A stretch of 64,000 nucleotides of DNA from Gymnopus androsaceus JB14 (Eukaryota; Basidiomycota; Agaricomycetes; Agaricales; Omphalotaceae): NCBI GenBank assembly GCA_009733575.1, contig ML769445.1:124001-188000 (forward strand). Reading direction: 5' to 3'. Numbering within the stretch: position 1 is the stretch's first letter; every line of letters starts with the position of its first letter. The translations under genes were made by a program, and so were the position numbers. A model generated the notes under the pieces. The model did no database searches, was not told the origin of the DNA, and worked only from the letters and a program-made list of their open reading frames with translations. Below, in pieces: positions 10,935-24,679 of the stretch.

Positions 10935-12233
10935 ATGCGACCTGTTTCTCGGCTCCCTCAGACAATCAAGCAGCTCCTAGCCTCTGGCAAAGCTACTTCC
11001 TTCACTACAATAACCGGACACATTCGCTCCATCCGGCGGCAAAAGCAAGTGACTTTTGCATTAATCGACGATGGAAGTTGTGCGGAAGGATTACAAGCCG
11101 TGTTGAAGAACTGCAGTGATAGCCTGACATTCGGTACCGCCGTACGACTGAATGGTAAACTGATCCCAAGTCGAGGACCTGGGCAGGACATCGAGCTGCT
11201 TGTTGACAGTGCAGAGGTCGTTGGGCCGTGTGATCCCAGCACGTATCCTTTGCAGGCACACTCTGGAAACACCACGGAATTCCTCCGCTCGAATCTCCAT
11301 CTCCGACTCCGTACTCAGCTCATGCAGCAGACTATGCGCTTACGTGCAGACCTCAAGTCTGCTATCGAGTCATTTCTGAACGCGAGCGGGTTCGTTTATT
11401 GCCATACACCCATTATCACAGGTATCGATGCTGAAGGTGGTGGAGAAAGCTTTCGCGTTGAAGAGGGAAAAGAATTTTTTGGGGCCCCAGCTCATCTCAC
11501 CGTTTCATCGCAATTGCATCTCGAGGCATTCCAAGCTGCGTTGGGGAGAGTGTATACGCTGTCTCCGTGTTTTAGAGCAGAGAGGAGTATGACCGGAAGG
11601 CATTTGGCAGAATTTTGGATGTTGGAGGCAGAGTGGACGTCGAGCTCACTGGATGAGCTTTGTGGATTCGTGGAAGACATGCTCAAGCATGCCATCGGCG
11701 ACACACTAGACCATGCATGGCCCAGGGTTACGTTTCACGACGCGATAAAGATTTTAGAGGCTTCCCAGCAATCATTCGCTTTTCCACCTCATCCCTCACA
11801 GCCTCTTCAATCAGAGCATGAAAAGTACCTTGCAGAGGTACACTTTAAAGGTCCCGTTTTTGTTATCAACTATCCTAAAGCCATGAAGCCGTTTTATATG
11901 CGAGCCAACGACGATGGGGAGACGGTAGCATGTTTTGATCTTCTCGTTCCCCGAGTTGGTGAACTCATTGGCGGAAGTGTGAGAGAGGAGAGGGAGGATG
12001 CCTTGAGGAGGAATATGTTGCAAGCGGGGTTAATTAGCGAGGGGGACATGGCTGAGAATGCATACTCATCCTACCTCTCCCTACGTCAACACGGCTCGCT
12101 GCCGCATATGGGTTTTGGCATGGGTTTTGAGAGGTTGCTGGTTTGGATTGGGGCCGAGAAGGGATTAGTTGAGACAGGCAGTGTGAGGGAAGCCGTGGGT
12201 ATGCCAAGGTGGAAGGGCAGGATGGGAATGTGA
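10935..12233 (+). CDS. SLM5: Asparaginyl-tRNA synthetase, probably mitochondrial
   Basis: Intronless 432-aa frame. The N-terminal OB-fold anticodon-binding domain (about 20-105; GHIRSIRRQKQVTFALIDDG) precedes a class II synthetase core. Motif 2 reads CFRAERSMTGRHLAEFWML, preceded by the AsnRS-type block FFGAPAHLTVSSQLHLE. Motif 3 is GFGMGFERLLVWI near the C-terminus. LTVSSQL rather than the AspRS pattern, and the short length with an R/K-containing N-terminus (RPVSRLPQTIKQLL), favour the mitochondrial AsnRS (yeast SLM5 type) over the longer cytosolic enzyme. It would charge mitochondrial tRNA-Asn. The frame is completely intact, which contrasts with several neighbours. Confidence 0.93.
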   Translation: MRPVSRLPQTIKQLLASGKATSFTTITGHIRSIRRQKQVTFALIDDGSCAEGLQAVLKNCSDSLTFGTAVRLNGKLIPSRGPGQDIELLVDSAEVVGPCDPSTYPLQAHSGNTTEFLRSNLHLRLRTQLMQQTMRLRADLKSAIESFLNASGFVYCHTPIITGIDAEGGGESFRVEEGKEFFGAPAHLTVSSQLHLEAFQAALGRVYTLSPCFRAERSMTGRHLAEFWMLEAEWTSSSLDELCGFVEDMLKHAIGDTLDHAWPRVTFHDAIKILEASQQSFAFPPHPSQPLQSEHEKYLAEVHFKGPVFVINYPKAMKPFYMRANDDGETVACFDLLVPRVGELIGGSVREEREDALRRNMLQAGLISEGDMAENAYSSYLSLRQHGSLPHMGFGMGFERLLVWIGAEKGLVETGSVREAVGMPRWKGRMGM

Positions 12234-13325
12234 GGTCTTATTATTGATTGATACAACAAAAGTACATCCTACCTTAGACGACATAATACTCAACTCGACT
12301 CAACAGAGTGGATATCCTTACTGAAACGGTTGTGTTGATGCAAGGCTACCAAGATACCATCGGACCCATATCCATCGTTCAAGTTGCGTTTCTACTAATG
12401 TATTTGAGTAAAGCGCTGACGACGTTGGCCTCTTCTGTTCCCTACTTGCCTGACCTCTCCCCGCTTGCGCCTAGCACATGGGATGCCTAGTCGAAAGGAT
12501 TATTATGTAGGTCATAAAGGTTACTCGGCTATTGGTCCAAACATAAAAATGTGGTCTAGACTTGAAGTCCGACACTCATAAGTATTGCTTGCCCAACCTC
12601 ACGGCACGAGCCTTTCCGAGCCCAGATGGATTCCCTTCTACTATGAACCTACTTCACTCCGCGGAAACTACCCTAGGAATATGAAGACGAGCTGTAAATG
12701 ATGGCTTGTGTGTATTAACCGTCATGATGAACAGCTAGCGACTACAGCTTGATGCACAGTCCCAATCAGGTACGTTACTTATCCGATGAAACCTTTAATT
12801 TAGCAAACTAATTTCTGCTGAATTCATAGGCTACCATGGTCTATTGGTGTTCCCGTACTGAATAAACCGTTTATGAATCCAAGTTTATTTACTGAACCAG
12901 AGATACAGTATGTTTTGCTTTTTTAGCCAACTTCAAGGTCTAGGTAGATTCCAATGGTCCCGTCGATCCATATGAACACTTCGTGCAATTCAATCAGTAC
13001 TGTGTATTGAAAATGCGCAAACGAGTCTGGGTCGTATCGTCGTTGTCCGGTGAGTTACTCTACTCGAATCTAAATCCAGATAGGGAGCGACAGCCATCCA
13101 ACCTTGCATTGAGTCTCTCAATATGTTTAATATTCCCTTCGACGATCATCACACTACAACACAACCAGCAAAAGTAAGCACAATCTGTACAATCTCATGA
13201 ATTCTGAATTTTCAAATTTCAAATATTTCTTCTCCCTTCCGAGTCAGCTAAGAGATGAATTGATAAGTATTAGTGAAATATAATTTTCTGGGGTGAGATG
13301 AATATACTTACAGTATATAGTACTG
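12234..13325. other. Intergenic stretch
   Basis: No open frame with recognisable motifs. The longest (64 codons at 12983-13177) looks accidental. AT-rich runs near 13200-13300 probably belong to the 3' flank of the small secreted protein gene. Confidence 0.45.
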
Positions 13326-13795
13326 TCAATCGGACAAAATCGTACACAAGAACGATTGGGTAACATCCGAAAAGTTATCGACCGATAAGTCGGGGATGGA
13401 GGTATCTGGAGCAATCACAAGATCGGATCCAGTGCAGTCCGTATTCCTAACAGTCCCTTGCCTCAGAGAATACTGCTACAAAATCGTAAAACAGTTACTC
13501 ACGTGAAGATGGTGCATGTAACACCCGCAGGTACTGCAACACTCGCAACTGGGGTTGAATCTCCGTCTGGGTTCTCTGGATCAATCAACGATGTACAGCC
13601 AGGGAACTCGCCAGCGACGGAGTTCCAGTCACCGCATACGAGGCCTGTGAAGTCAACACCACTGCACAAGGTGATAAGCACCATTGACTTCGTCGCCACC
13701 TGGCGACGGAGGGGAGCCGATGTGGGCACCAAGGCTACAGCTGAAGCACAGGCAGCGTTGAGAAGAGCAAGGAGGGCGACAGACTTGAACATCAT
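13326..13795 (-). CDS. Small secreted protein, 142 aa
   Basis: Exon 13795-13503 encodes a signal peptide (MMFKSVALLALLNAACASAVA) and a mature region with GVDFTGLVCGDWNSV and GVTCTIF. A 41-nt intron (donor GTGAGT, acceptor CTGAG) leads in phase to exon 13461-13326, giving TQGTVRNTDCTGSDLVIAPD and ending SFLCTILSD. The intron is short, but this acceptor is the only one that keeps a sensible frame. The mature protein has about five cysteines and is acidic. It has the general form of a fungal effector-like or cell-surface small secreted protein. No family is recognised. Confidence 0.75.
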
Positions 13796-14708
13796 GATAG
13801 CGAGTTGGCAAAGGCGAACCAGTGAAGTACAGCTAGGAAATGTGTCAAGCTTTTATAGAAAGGAGGTGCGCAAACTATGTTCAGAATACACGCTAATACA
13901 TGGAGGAACAAGCAACGATGAGCGGCCTTCCCCACCGCTAAAGGTGAGGGGGCTATGCAGGTGCCAAGGGGAGAATTCAAAACTTTGAATCCCTTGAGCG
14001 AATCCATGATACACATGCCAGTGGTGGTGATAACTTTATTGAATTTGTGATTTGAGTTCAGTCTTTTTCTGCCGGCCACAGTTAAGTAGTGGAAGGCTTG
14101 AGGCAATATTTTTTCTCCAGTATGTATGCATCCCGTCAGCGACTGAAATCAGCGGCTTACTACTACTCGGGGTGATAAGCGCTTATCACCCTGAAGTCGA
14201 CATAGCTCCAGCCGCCCTTCCGCCTTCTCGAGGGTTAGATTGATTTTGATGTTGACCGAGACAATAAACCCTAATACCCAATGAAGAGGATGTACATTTT
14301 TTATTCTCAGGTAATTCGGTCTGTCACCCCCTTTACACGGGCAAGGTCTGGTCCAATAACTCTCATGGGATTCGGATTCGGGTCATTACTCATTTCCTCA
14401 CCCAGGTTCGACTCCCGCCTGATCCTTGGTCCAACCATAACAATCCTCAACTGGTTTTTTATTATTTTTAAGTAGCAAAGTAAGTTGTTTAGTTGATTTT
14501 TGAATTAGGTACGATATTATTAAATCAAAATCTGGCAAGACCGCGTTTAAACTTTACAGGAACAGAGCTTTTTTTCACACTGAGATGTACATATATTCTG
14601 CGTACGGCGCCGCACGTCGCTCGTGAATTACTGTAGAGGAGATTGTAGTTACATACATATATAGGACTACGTGTATATATCGTTACCAGTGTCCTTTCGT
14701 ATAGGAAC
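13796..14708. other. Intergenic stretch
   Basis: Convergent flank of the small secreted protein promoter and the SelO 3' end. A tRNA-B-box-like word occurs at about 14404 but has no supporting cloverleaf. Otherwise nothing recognised. Confidence 0.45.
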
Positions 14709-17318
<2,610 letters not shown>

Positions 17319-17600
17319 TCAAAGCCACTCCATTAAGCGCTGTACAGTCATCCTCACTCTGTCATCTGCTGACTTCGTGCGTCAAAAAGGCTCAAAAGGG
17401 AAATCAGATGAGTGAGGTGAGCGCTAATGGGCTAATCGTTTCTACATCGAGTGATCCATTTTCTGTGTATGTATAAAAGGCTTTCCATATCCTTCCTTGT
17501 CCTTACTCTTGCAATCACCCTCGCATATCTCTTCAACCGACTTGAATTCCTACAATCACCATCTATTTTTCTCAACAGAACTGAAGAAACAACCCAAGAC
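17319..17600. promoter_or_regulatory. Shared SelO/pirin divergent promoter
   Basis: Only 282 bp separate the SelO start from the conserved pirin start at 17601; an in-frame upstream pirin ATG at 17451 narrows this to 132 bp. A TATA-like TGTATAAAAGG occurs at 17477-17487. Confidence 0.5.
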
Positions 17601-19247
17601 ATGGCCACGACATCCGCTTCTCGTAGTATCGTCAAGAAAGTTTTAGCCGTCGAGACTCCCGAGGTAAGCTCTGCTTAACGCTATGCAAAACTTTCATGAT
17701 GCCTTTAATCAAGGGTGCCGGAGCTCTTGTGCGCCGAAGCATTGGATCCATGACTCTAAGGAATCTTTCTCCTTTCTTAATGTTGGGTGAGATTCTCCTT
17801 GGACCGTTTCCCACTTCAAATCAGCTAACTCGAGCTTTCCCAGACCATTTCCATGTCTCAAAAGGAGCCGGAGTACGTCTAGAAATATCCTCTTGGAACA
17901 CAATGTTGACACTGCAACACAGTTTCCCGACCATCCCCACCGAGGCCAGGCCACAGTGACTTACATGCTCGAAGGGTAAGATACAGCATGACGCTACGTT
18001 TCTCCTCCTCAAAGTCTACCCACAGAACGAGCAGGCACGAAGACTCTGCTGGACATAAAGGAACGATTGGTATGCAATTTATGAGCTGGCAAAACTATGC
18101 GCTGTTAATTAATCTATTTGGACAGAGACTGGAGGTGTGCAATGGATGTGTGCGGGTAAAGGCATCATACGTTCGTGCACTTGAATTTTTTATTTCTCCC
18201 GTGCATTAATTTACGCATTTTGTTCGCAAAAAAGATGCTGAAATGCCAGGTGGGTCAAGGTTTTGCGTTTGCAGTTGATGAAGCATTTAACTAAAACATT
18301 TCGGTAGTGCACTCGGATGGTCTCCCTGATCCACGAGGAATGCAACTCTGGATCGACCTACCGAAAGAGGTGTGTATTTTGGTATGCATCTAAGTCGTGT
18401 TTCTAATGTTAGTTCTACTAGTTCAAGATGGTCGACCCTATGTATCAGGAACTAGGACCTAGCGAGTGTGTCAATCTTGCGCTTGCCATTTTTCATCTAA
18501 AACTCACCATCCACTTGATACAGAATTCCGTCTGCATACCCTCAAGGTTCGGAAGGCCCTGTTACTATTCAAGGTTATCTCAGGCAAAAGTCATGGTGTG
18601 GAATCGCCTGTAAGGCATCTTGGAGGATGCTGGTACTTCCACCTGTCCTTTCGCCAGAAAGGCGATCACTGTGTTCCAAGACATACGTAGGTCATCTTCC
18701 ACCGTGTAGAGTTGCATTCTTTTAACCGTAAGTTCATTGAAATCACAGCGGCAGGATGGACTGCCTTCATTTACAGTAAGTAACAGCTTATCCTAGTAAT
18801 CACTCTGTCACTGAGCTTGGTTTTTCCATCTCAGTTTGGAAAGGATCTGTGATCGTCGGAAACGAGTCTATGCCATCTGAAACTTTCCACACCCTCGTCT
18901 TATCTGCGAATGAAGGTGAAACCGGAGTCAAGATGACCTCGGGAGACGATGATACAGAATTTATTCTCGTACGTTTCGGGTTAACCATTTGACCGTATAA
19001 TCATACCGATTCCGCTACTTGTGTCTTATACTAAACAGGTTGCTGGTGAGCCTCTGGATCAGACGGTATTCCAGTATGGACCTTTCGTCATGACCACTCG
19101 AGAGGAGATCCAGCAGACGTTACGTGATTGTGAGTCTTTCTCCGCAACTTTGTGTTTCCATTCTGATCAACTGTGTTCACAGATCAAATGGGGAAGAATG
19201 GATTCGAAAAGGCACATACCTGGCAAAGTGAAATTGGGAAGCAGTGA
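17601..19247 (+). CDS. Pirin (cupin-fold nuclear protein/quercetinase), two +1 frame breaks
   Basis: Fourteen exons can be traced: 17601-17663, 17714-17786, 17844-17872, 17923-17975, 18026-18069, 18126-18170, 18235-18249 (15 nt), 18308-18369, 18422-18465, 18524-18686, 18749-18775, 18835-18968, 19039-19129 and 19183-19247. Together they spell a canonical pirin of about 301 aa. Landmarks are VRRSIGSMTLRNLSPFLML, DHFHVSKGAG, PDHPHRGQATVTYMLEG, HEDSAGHKGTIG, IIHAEMPVHSDGLPDPRG, GKSHGVESPVR and GPFVMTTREEIQ; the metal-binding histidines are present. Exon 10 holds two surplus bases, at about 18573 (GPVTIQ then VISGKSHG) and 18661 (SFRQK then AITVFQDI). An in-frame ATG at 17451 would add a 50-residue N-terminus with a membrane segment. 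Confidence 0.87.
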
Positions 19248-20113
19248 AACGGCGGTGTATGTATCTCTAGTGGGACTTTTTTGGGACTTTTTGGGATACA
19301 AAGCACTTACATATATATTCTTTACTTATCCTCCACTGTATGAAACTGTTTAGATTGACCAGAGCAAACGTGTTAGAAATTTGATATACTGAAATAAGAG
19401 AACTCAGAGTTTATATTGGTGACGCCTTTTATGAGGTCGGTGAAAAATATTGAACCTCGATAGAGGCTTCTAGTTTTCTACCGAGCCTCCAGAACTACTT
19501 CAGTAGCATGGACAAGTTTAGCTAGGTTCGCGTAGCACGATCACTGTACTAGTAGGATATACTAGCAGTACTTACTCGAAATATTTGGCTCTCTATTCCT
19601 GCGCATACCGCTAATAATCTATGGCACATATACTTAGCCTGTGAAAGATCTACTTGACATGCATACCAGCATTGAGCTGATATGCTTATCATTTGAGAGG
19701 AATGAAACAATTCGTTTCGTATTGAGGAGAATGCGTAATGGGACAGAGGAGCAGGGCAACGGAAATTTGTGAAAGGTCAGCCGAAACTTGCATCTTGTTG
19801 ATACATTGGCATCTTCTTCAATGAACAGGTCTGATGTGCTTTATTTACTAGTCAGATCATCCGCAGCAGTGGGCAAGAGAGATGGAATGGGTTTCCTTTG
19901 TCACACCAAGGCTACCATACTACAGTCCTACCTATGAACGTACGACGTACGCCAAAGCGCAAGCTCAAAGTTACTAATAAACTAATAAAGCGATCGTTGG
20001 AATGCGGGTTGGTAATAGGTCCGGGATCTCCGAGTCTGGTTCGGGACTTCCGTCGGAACTCACACCTTGAAAAATGAAGAAATCGAAAGGTAGATCACCA
20101 ATTTCGAGACACC
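19248..20113. other. Intergenic stretch
   Basis: No coding signal recognised. AT-rich with several short inverted words (for example CCTCGATAGAGGCTTCTAG near 19455). Confidence 0.45.
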
Positions 20114-21184
20114 ATGCCTCTATTCCAGACCCCAGTTCCTGCTCTTCCCGACTTCCCTTGACTTCCACGGGAAGACAGCAATCGTTACAGGGGCTAATAG
20201 TGGACTAGGTCGAGCAGCTTGTTTGCATTATCTTCTACACAGTATATTCCACTCTAATCATCACCGTGCGGCGCGTCTCCGAGGGAGAGGAAGTAAAATC
20301 AGAACTCCTTGCTCATCGGGACGTGAAAAGTAGGAAGGACCAGCCCAAAATCCTAGTATATGAGCTCGACCTCTCCTCCCACTCATCCATCACTGCTTTT
20401 GCCTCCAAAATTCAGGCAGAGATACCCCAACTCCACATCGTCCTGCTTAATGCAGGTATATTTCTCCTCGATTGGAAAGCATCGCCGGAGACCCAGAACG
20501 AGATGACATTCCAAGTCAATTACCTTTCCAATGCGATCTTATGCCTATTGCTTCTTCCTCTCCTTCGCTCCACCGCAGAGTCCACCAGTCCTCCGACTCC
20601 ATCTCACTTGTCTATCGTCGGTTCCCAGATGTATATCCGTTCGCGTTACATAAAAGATCCCATTCCAGAGGCGACCCCGATTTTTGACGCTTTCGGGGAC
20701 GAAAAGTTATTCCAGTCATGGTCACTATACCCTGATTCAAAGCTCCTCGTCCGCCTATTTCGTAAAGGAGCTGGCGAAAACACGTAGACCCGTCCACAGG
20801 TCGTCGTGAACTGCATGTGCCCGGGAATGGTGCAAACGAACCTTGCTCATAATCTTTCTCTTCCTGCTCAGGATTCTTGGGAGAATAGTGCTTCCTTTGC
20901 GTGGCGCAAGGTCGCCCGAGGTCGGATCGAGGGTTCTGGTGAATGCAACCAACGCTGGTAAGAGTAGTCATGGAGAGTTCCTGGTGTTATATGATGTTCT
21001 ACCGTACGGTCTTTTCCTTTCCGCATACCGGTGTTCTTACTTACGGCTTACTCCAGGGTCGTGCCATGGGTCGATAGCGAACACTGGGAAGCTGATGCAG
21101 CAGAAGTTATGGCGCGAGACATTGGATGCAGCGGAGAAGACTGCACCAGGTCTGCTCGGTTCTGCGGGACTAGATGCTTATTAG
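20114..21184 (+). pseudogene. Short-chain dehydrogenase/reductase, multiply frameshifted
   Basis: The protein is clearly SDR: GKTAIVTGANSGLGRAA (Rossmann TGxxxGxG), IVLLNAG, the catalytic YPDSK (YxxxK), VVVNCMCPGMVQTNL and the C-terminal QQKLWRETLDAAEKTAPG. These blocks occupy all three plus frames in turn. Reading through needs one surplus base skipped near 20156, 20250, 20761, about 20784, about 20800, 20905 and 21091, every time +1. The two near 20784-20800 are less certain. One intron (21004-21056, GTACGG to CCAG) is recognisable. Sequence between breaks contains no stops and is well conserved. This is unusual for an old pseudogene and suggests either very recent decay or insertion errors. 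It would be an NAD(P)H-dependent oxidoreductase of the WW-domain oxidoreductase-like type often found in fungal secondary metabolism. Confidence 0.75.
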
Positions 21185-21649
21185 GTCGCCGGGTTGTCAA
21201 CCAACATTTAATTTCCTTTAATTATTGACTTTAGGACAATTATGAAATTGAATATCAGAGGCAATTAAGATAAATAGGTAGATATTGCGTGGCGCGGGCC
21301 AAGGAACAGCAGTAAGAGTAAGGTTAACAGGTTTCTGTAAAACGGACAGATTGTGGCCCCTGGGATCATTCTGATTCGAAGCTCAGATAGGCGCAGTGCT
21401 TTTGCCTCACTGTGATAGTTAGCACTCGAGCACACGACAAAATTCTTCATATTGTTGAAACTTGAAGGCCCAATGAAGGACCATGGGTACACACGATGCA
21501 GAGTAACACAGAGACCAGATTACAGATTACAGTTAACCAACTTGAGAGCCTGATCCAATCCTACTCAGACCCAAATACGCGCAACTCGATTCTGTCAATC
21601 AAACTGTCAGACATCTTGAATTTGGTTTTTGCAAGTTAATACCTTCAGT
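21185..21649. other. Intergenic stretch
   Basis: Convergent 3' flanks. No feature recognised. Confidence 0.45.
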
Positions 21650-21844
21650 TCAAGCTTCGGGCTTTCCCGCAATAGCACCACACCCTATTTTACAAAACTG
21701 CCTAGATGAACTTTGTTAGAGACACCACTTCGTCGTGGCCAGCAGGCTTGATACACACCTCTCCTGTACAGGAGTAGGAGAACCATAAGCTGCATGTGCA
21801 AGGATTGCGGCAATGGCAAACGTCTTGGTGATGGAGAAGTACAT
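21650..21844 (-). CDS. Tiny secreted cysteine-containing peptide, 45 aa
   Basis: Exon 21844-21759 encodes a signal peptide (MYFSITKTFAIAAILAHAAYG) and SPTPVQE. A 57-nt intron (21702-21758, GTGTGT to CTAG) joins in phase 2 to exon 21701-21650, which encodes RQFCKIGCGAIAGKPEA and a stop. The mature peptide would be only about 24 residues with a C-x3-C pair after an E-R dipeptide, possibly a processing site. The long upstream-extended frame on this strand (to 22072) is unlikely because the signal peptide would then be internal. No family is recognised. A secreted signalling or effector-like peptide is an inference from form alone. Confidence 0.6.
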
Positions 21845-22783
21845 GGTGTTATAGTAAACCTGGTGAGCCGGAGTTGAAAACGCGATTTGAGTGAGGTGAC
21901 TAGTACTGGTTTTAATCTCTGCTCTCTTTAAGCAGTTCTGTAAGTGCTTACAAATGCTACGGTGCGCTTGGCAAGCGATTGGAGCTAGGGCGCCGTGAAT
22001 AATTCGCGGCCATGTTATCAATATAGTGTTATTCACATCGCGAGCTTCGAGAGGGGTTTGTAACATAGTCAATAACCGCTAATCAACATCCAAGCGAAAC
22101 AGTGAATTAGCAATTGAATTTTGAAATTTTAACATCTTATTAACATCGTAATGTGAATAATCATCAACAGCTCAAATGCAGTCCCAATTCGACGTCTTCG
22201 TCGCCGTGTGGTGACCGTACTAACTGTTGGTGGCCGTCCGTGGCCGTACTAACCGTGGTGCGGCCACAGACGGCGACGAGAACTCCCTGGTACCTCCACC
22301 GTAACCCCTGCAGAGATCGGAGATGGGCCTGATATGTCCTTAGGCAAGACTGTCTTCGGAGAACGAAGATTCAAGACAAATTCAAGGTTGATTTCCCCAT
22401 TAAATCAATATAAATCTCATCGTTGTTATTATGTTTCACGGTACCCTACCAGTGAGAACCGCAACTACCAAAATCCTGACCTCCATATTAAGTAGGGTAC
22501 AAAAAGAAGAAGAGTATTATCCAGTCTGATCCTTGTTGAATGATGTCAACAAGGTTCTCTTGAACAGGTTGAAGAAAAAGTCACTTGAGCCACGATTATA
22601 ACGATTCAACTATTGCACGACATTTTCAGAATGTTCAGAGCTCTTCACATTCTTAGAGTCTGTTGAGTGATATTCCGAGTCACTATTATATAAATTATTA
22701 TTGAAAGAAGTAAAGTACAGAAAGTATAATGAAAAGAATGAGTAGGCGACCCAAGAAGTTTAGTCTTCTTTGATACAGTTGCA
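21845..22783. other. Intergenic stretch
   Basis: Promoter of the 45-aa peptide gene and 3' flank of the monooxygenase. Apart from the imperfect inverted repeat listed separately, no feature recognised. Confidence 0.45.
22198..22278. repeat. GC-rich imperfect inverted repeat
   Basis: CGTCGCCGTGTGGT at about 22198-22212 pairs with GCCACAGACGGCGACG at about 22262-22278. Between them GGCCGTACTAACCGT-like words recur. The region is GC-rich in AT-rich surroundings and could form a cruciform or be a small element remnant. Confidence 0.5.
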
Positions 22784-24267
22784 TCATCGGTTTCCGAGAC
22801 CACTAAGGCGGTAAGCTACCTGACGCTTGAATACAGAAATATGAGAAAGCATACGTAGAGCCCACACTGGCCAACTTAACAGGTGCGGTCGCATCACAAA
22901 GTCGATTATACCCATGAAGTCTTTTGTGAATTTGATATTACCCAGACCACGAATTCTCCTCGATGCTGCGTAATTTTCCAGTGCAGTGGTATCCTCTTCA
23001 TGAGGTCCTTGTTCCTTCGTCAATGCCATCTTTCGTATGTGCTCTGCTAGGATGGGACCAAGACCTGTAGCATCTCGCAGACCCAGATTCATCCCTTGAC
23101 CACCGGCGGGTGAATGTATATGGGCAGCATCACCTACAAGGAACACACTTCCACCATGCACACGTTTGAAGAAAACGTCGGCAATGGCTGAGTGTGTTCG
23201 GAAACGCGTAGCCCAGTGTACTTTAGTGATATGTACTGGATTGGGGTTGACATTGGGGTCAGAGGAGACATGCAACGGCCCATATTGGTCCATGTTGGCC
23301 TGAAGAAACTCCAGTGAAGCTTGGGAAGGTGGTTCTCCTAAAGCTCGGGGAACATTGAAACCAATCCGATACACAGTTTCGGAGGAGTTGTATAGCATTT
23401 CGCTGACAACAGGTTTCCCCAAAGAAGTGAGCAGGAATATCCCTTTTGATACAGTTAGGGAAACGCTGCCTCCAAAAACATCGTCTGAAAGGGAAACGTC
23501 TGCGAGCACCTGAAGCTAGGTAAGCAAGTATTCCGAGTAACGCGTAAAAATCCTTACCATTTGTGCAACTCTATCATCCGTAGAATCTTCAAAAGATTGA
23601 CCATCTGGGTCAGAAAAGTTGATGCCTGATAACTGCCGGACCTACAGAAACGCAAATCTAACAAGTACCATGTCTGAGTTAATCATTTCACTTACTGTAG
23701 ATCTGGCTCCATCGGCTCCTACAACATAGTGCGCCCGAACGACCTCTCCCGATTCAAATAAAACATCCATCCCTTTTCCATACGCACTGTTTTTCATTCC
23801 CACAACGCGACAAGGCCTAATCACTTTGCCACCCAGTTCATTCAACCTCTCCTCAAGTACACGTTCGGTGGAGTTTTGTGCGAGTATGAGAATGAAAGGG
23901 AACTTGGTATAAGAGGAGAGGTATGAGAAGTCAGTCTCGATGATACTGGAAGCTCTGTCATTAATTCCCCAACCAGCTCCCTTGATTCCTAATTCCACCA
24001 GCTTGGAAGCACAGCCGTACGTGTCCAATGCCTGCATGAATAAGGTAAGTCGAACGTTCGAGAGAGAGAGTAGAAACGTCTTACCTCAAGAGTAGCGGCG
24101 TGTATGGCTAGGGCTCTGGAAGTATTTGCGCCCTTTTCTACACCGTCCACGATAAGGAGCTTGGAAGGCTCAATTCCATTACAGATGAGAGAGATGGCAG
24201 CAGCAAGTCCGCTAGGACCTGCTCCGACGATGAGCACTTGGGTTTCTGCTGGGAGTAAACCTGACAT
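22784..24267 (-). CDS. FAD-dependent aromatic monooxygenase
   Basis: Four exons, 24267-24085, 24031-23696, 23641-23558 and 23509-22784, are all in phase and give 442 aa. The dinucleotide fold VLIVGAGPSGLAAAISL is at the N-terminus, the DG motif YVVGADGARST in the middle and the FAD/ribityl GD motif FLVGDAAHIHSPAGGQG near residue 340. This identifies class A flavoprotein hydroxylases of the PF01494 type (phenol 2-monooxygenase/pentachlorophenol hydroxylase-like), which use NAD(P)H and O2 on aromatic substrates. It stops shortly after the FAD domain and lacks the thioredoxin-like C-terminal domain of phenol hydroxylases. The C-terminus is basic with a hydrophobic stretch (FVMRPHLLSWPVWALRML). 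The reading frame is intact. The substrate cannot be told from sequence. Confidence 0.88.
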
Positions 24268-24679
24268 CTATGAGTTAGTGAGCTACGACAAACCATACTG
24301 CTCGTCTTATATGCACTTGAAGGAATCGAATGACCATTGAACATCGGATAAGCACGGACTAGTTTATGCGCGTATCGAATTTCCCTACAAAGGACTTTAC
24401 GAATGAACCCGGCAAGATTTAACCGCGAACACTTCCTTTAGCCTAGCAAAATTAACGCAACAATGCTATTTTGTACATTTCGAGTAAGCCCTAACAGAAG
24501 TGAATCGGCATTGCGGTTGTATCGGCGCGAGCACTTCATTTCGGTAGAGTGAGTAATTTGTAATCGTACCAATTTTCCTTTGTTCCGGTGTTCAGTACAT
24601 AACTGAGTAAGCTACAACGCGATATAGCATACACATCTCCAAGTGGCGAGCATGCCCCGTCGCTTTCGGAACTCTTAAC
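24268..24679. other. Intergenic stretch
   Basis: Promoter of the monooxygenase and 3' flank of the zinc-finger gene. No further feature recognised. Confidence 0.45.

Noticed and set aside
14395..14430. tRNA gene suggested by the B-box-like word GGTTCGACTCC
   Set aside because: The T-stem mispairs at two positions and no D-arm, anticodon arm or acceptor stem can be folded upstream.
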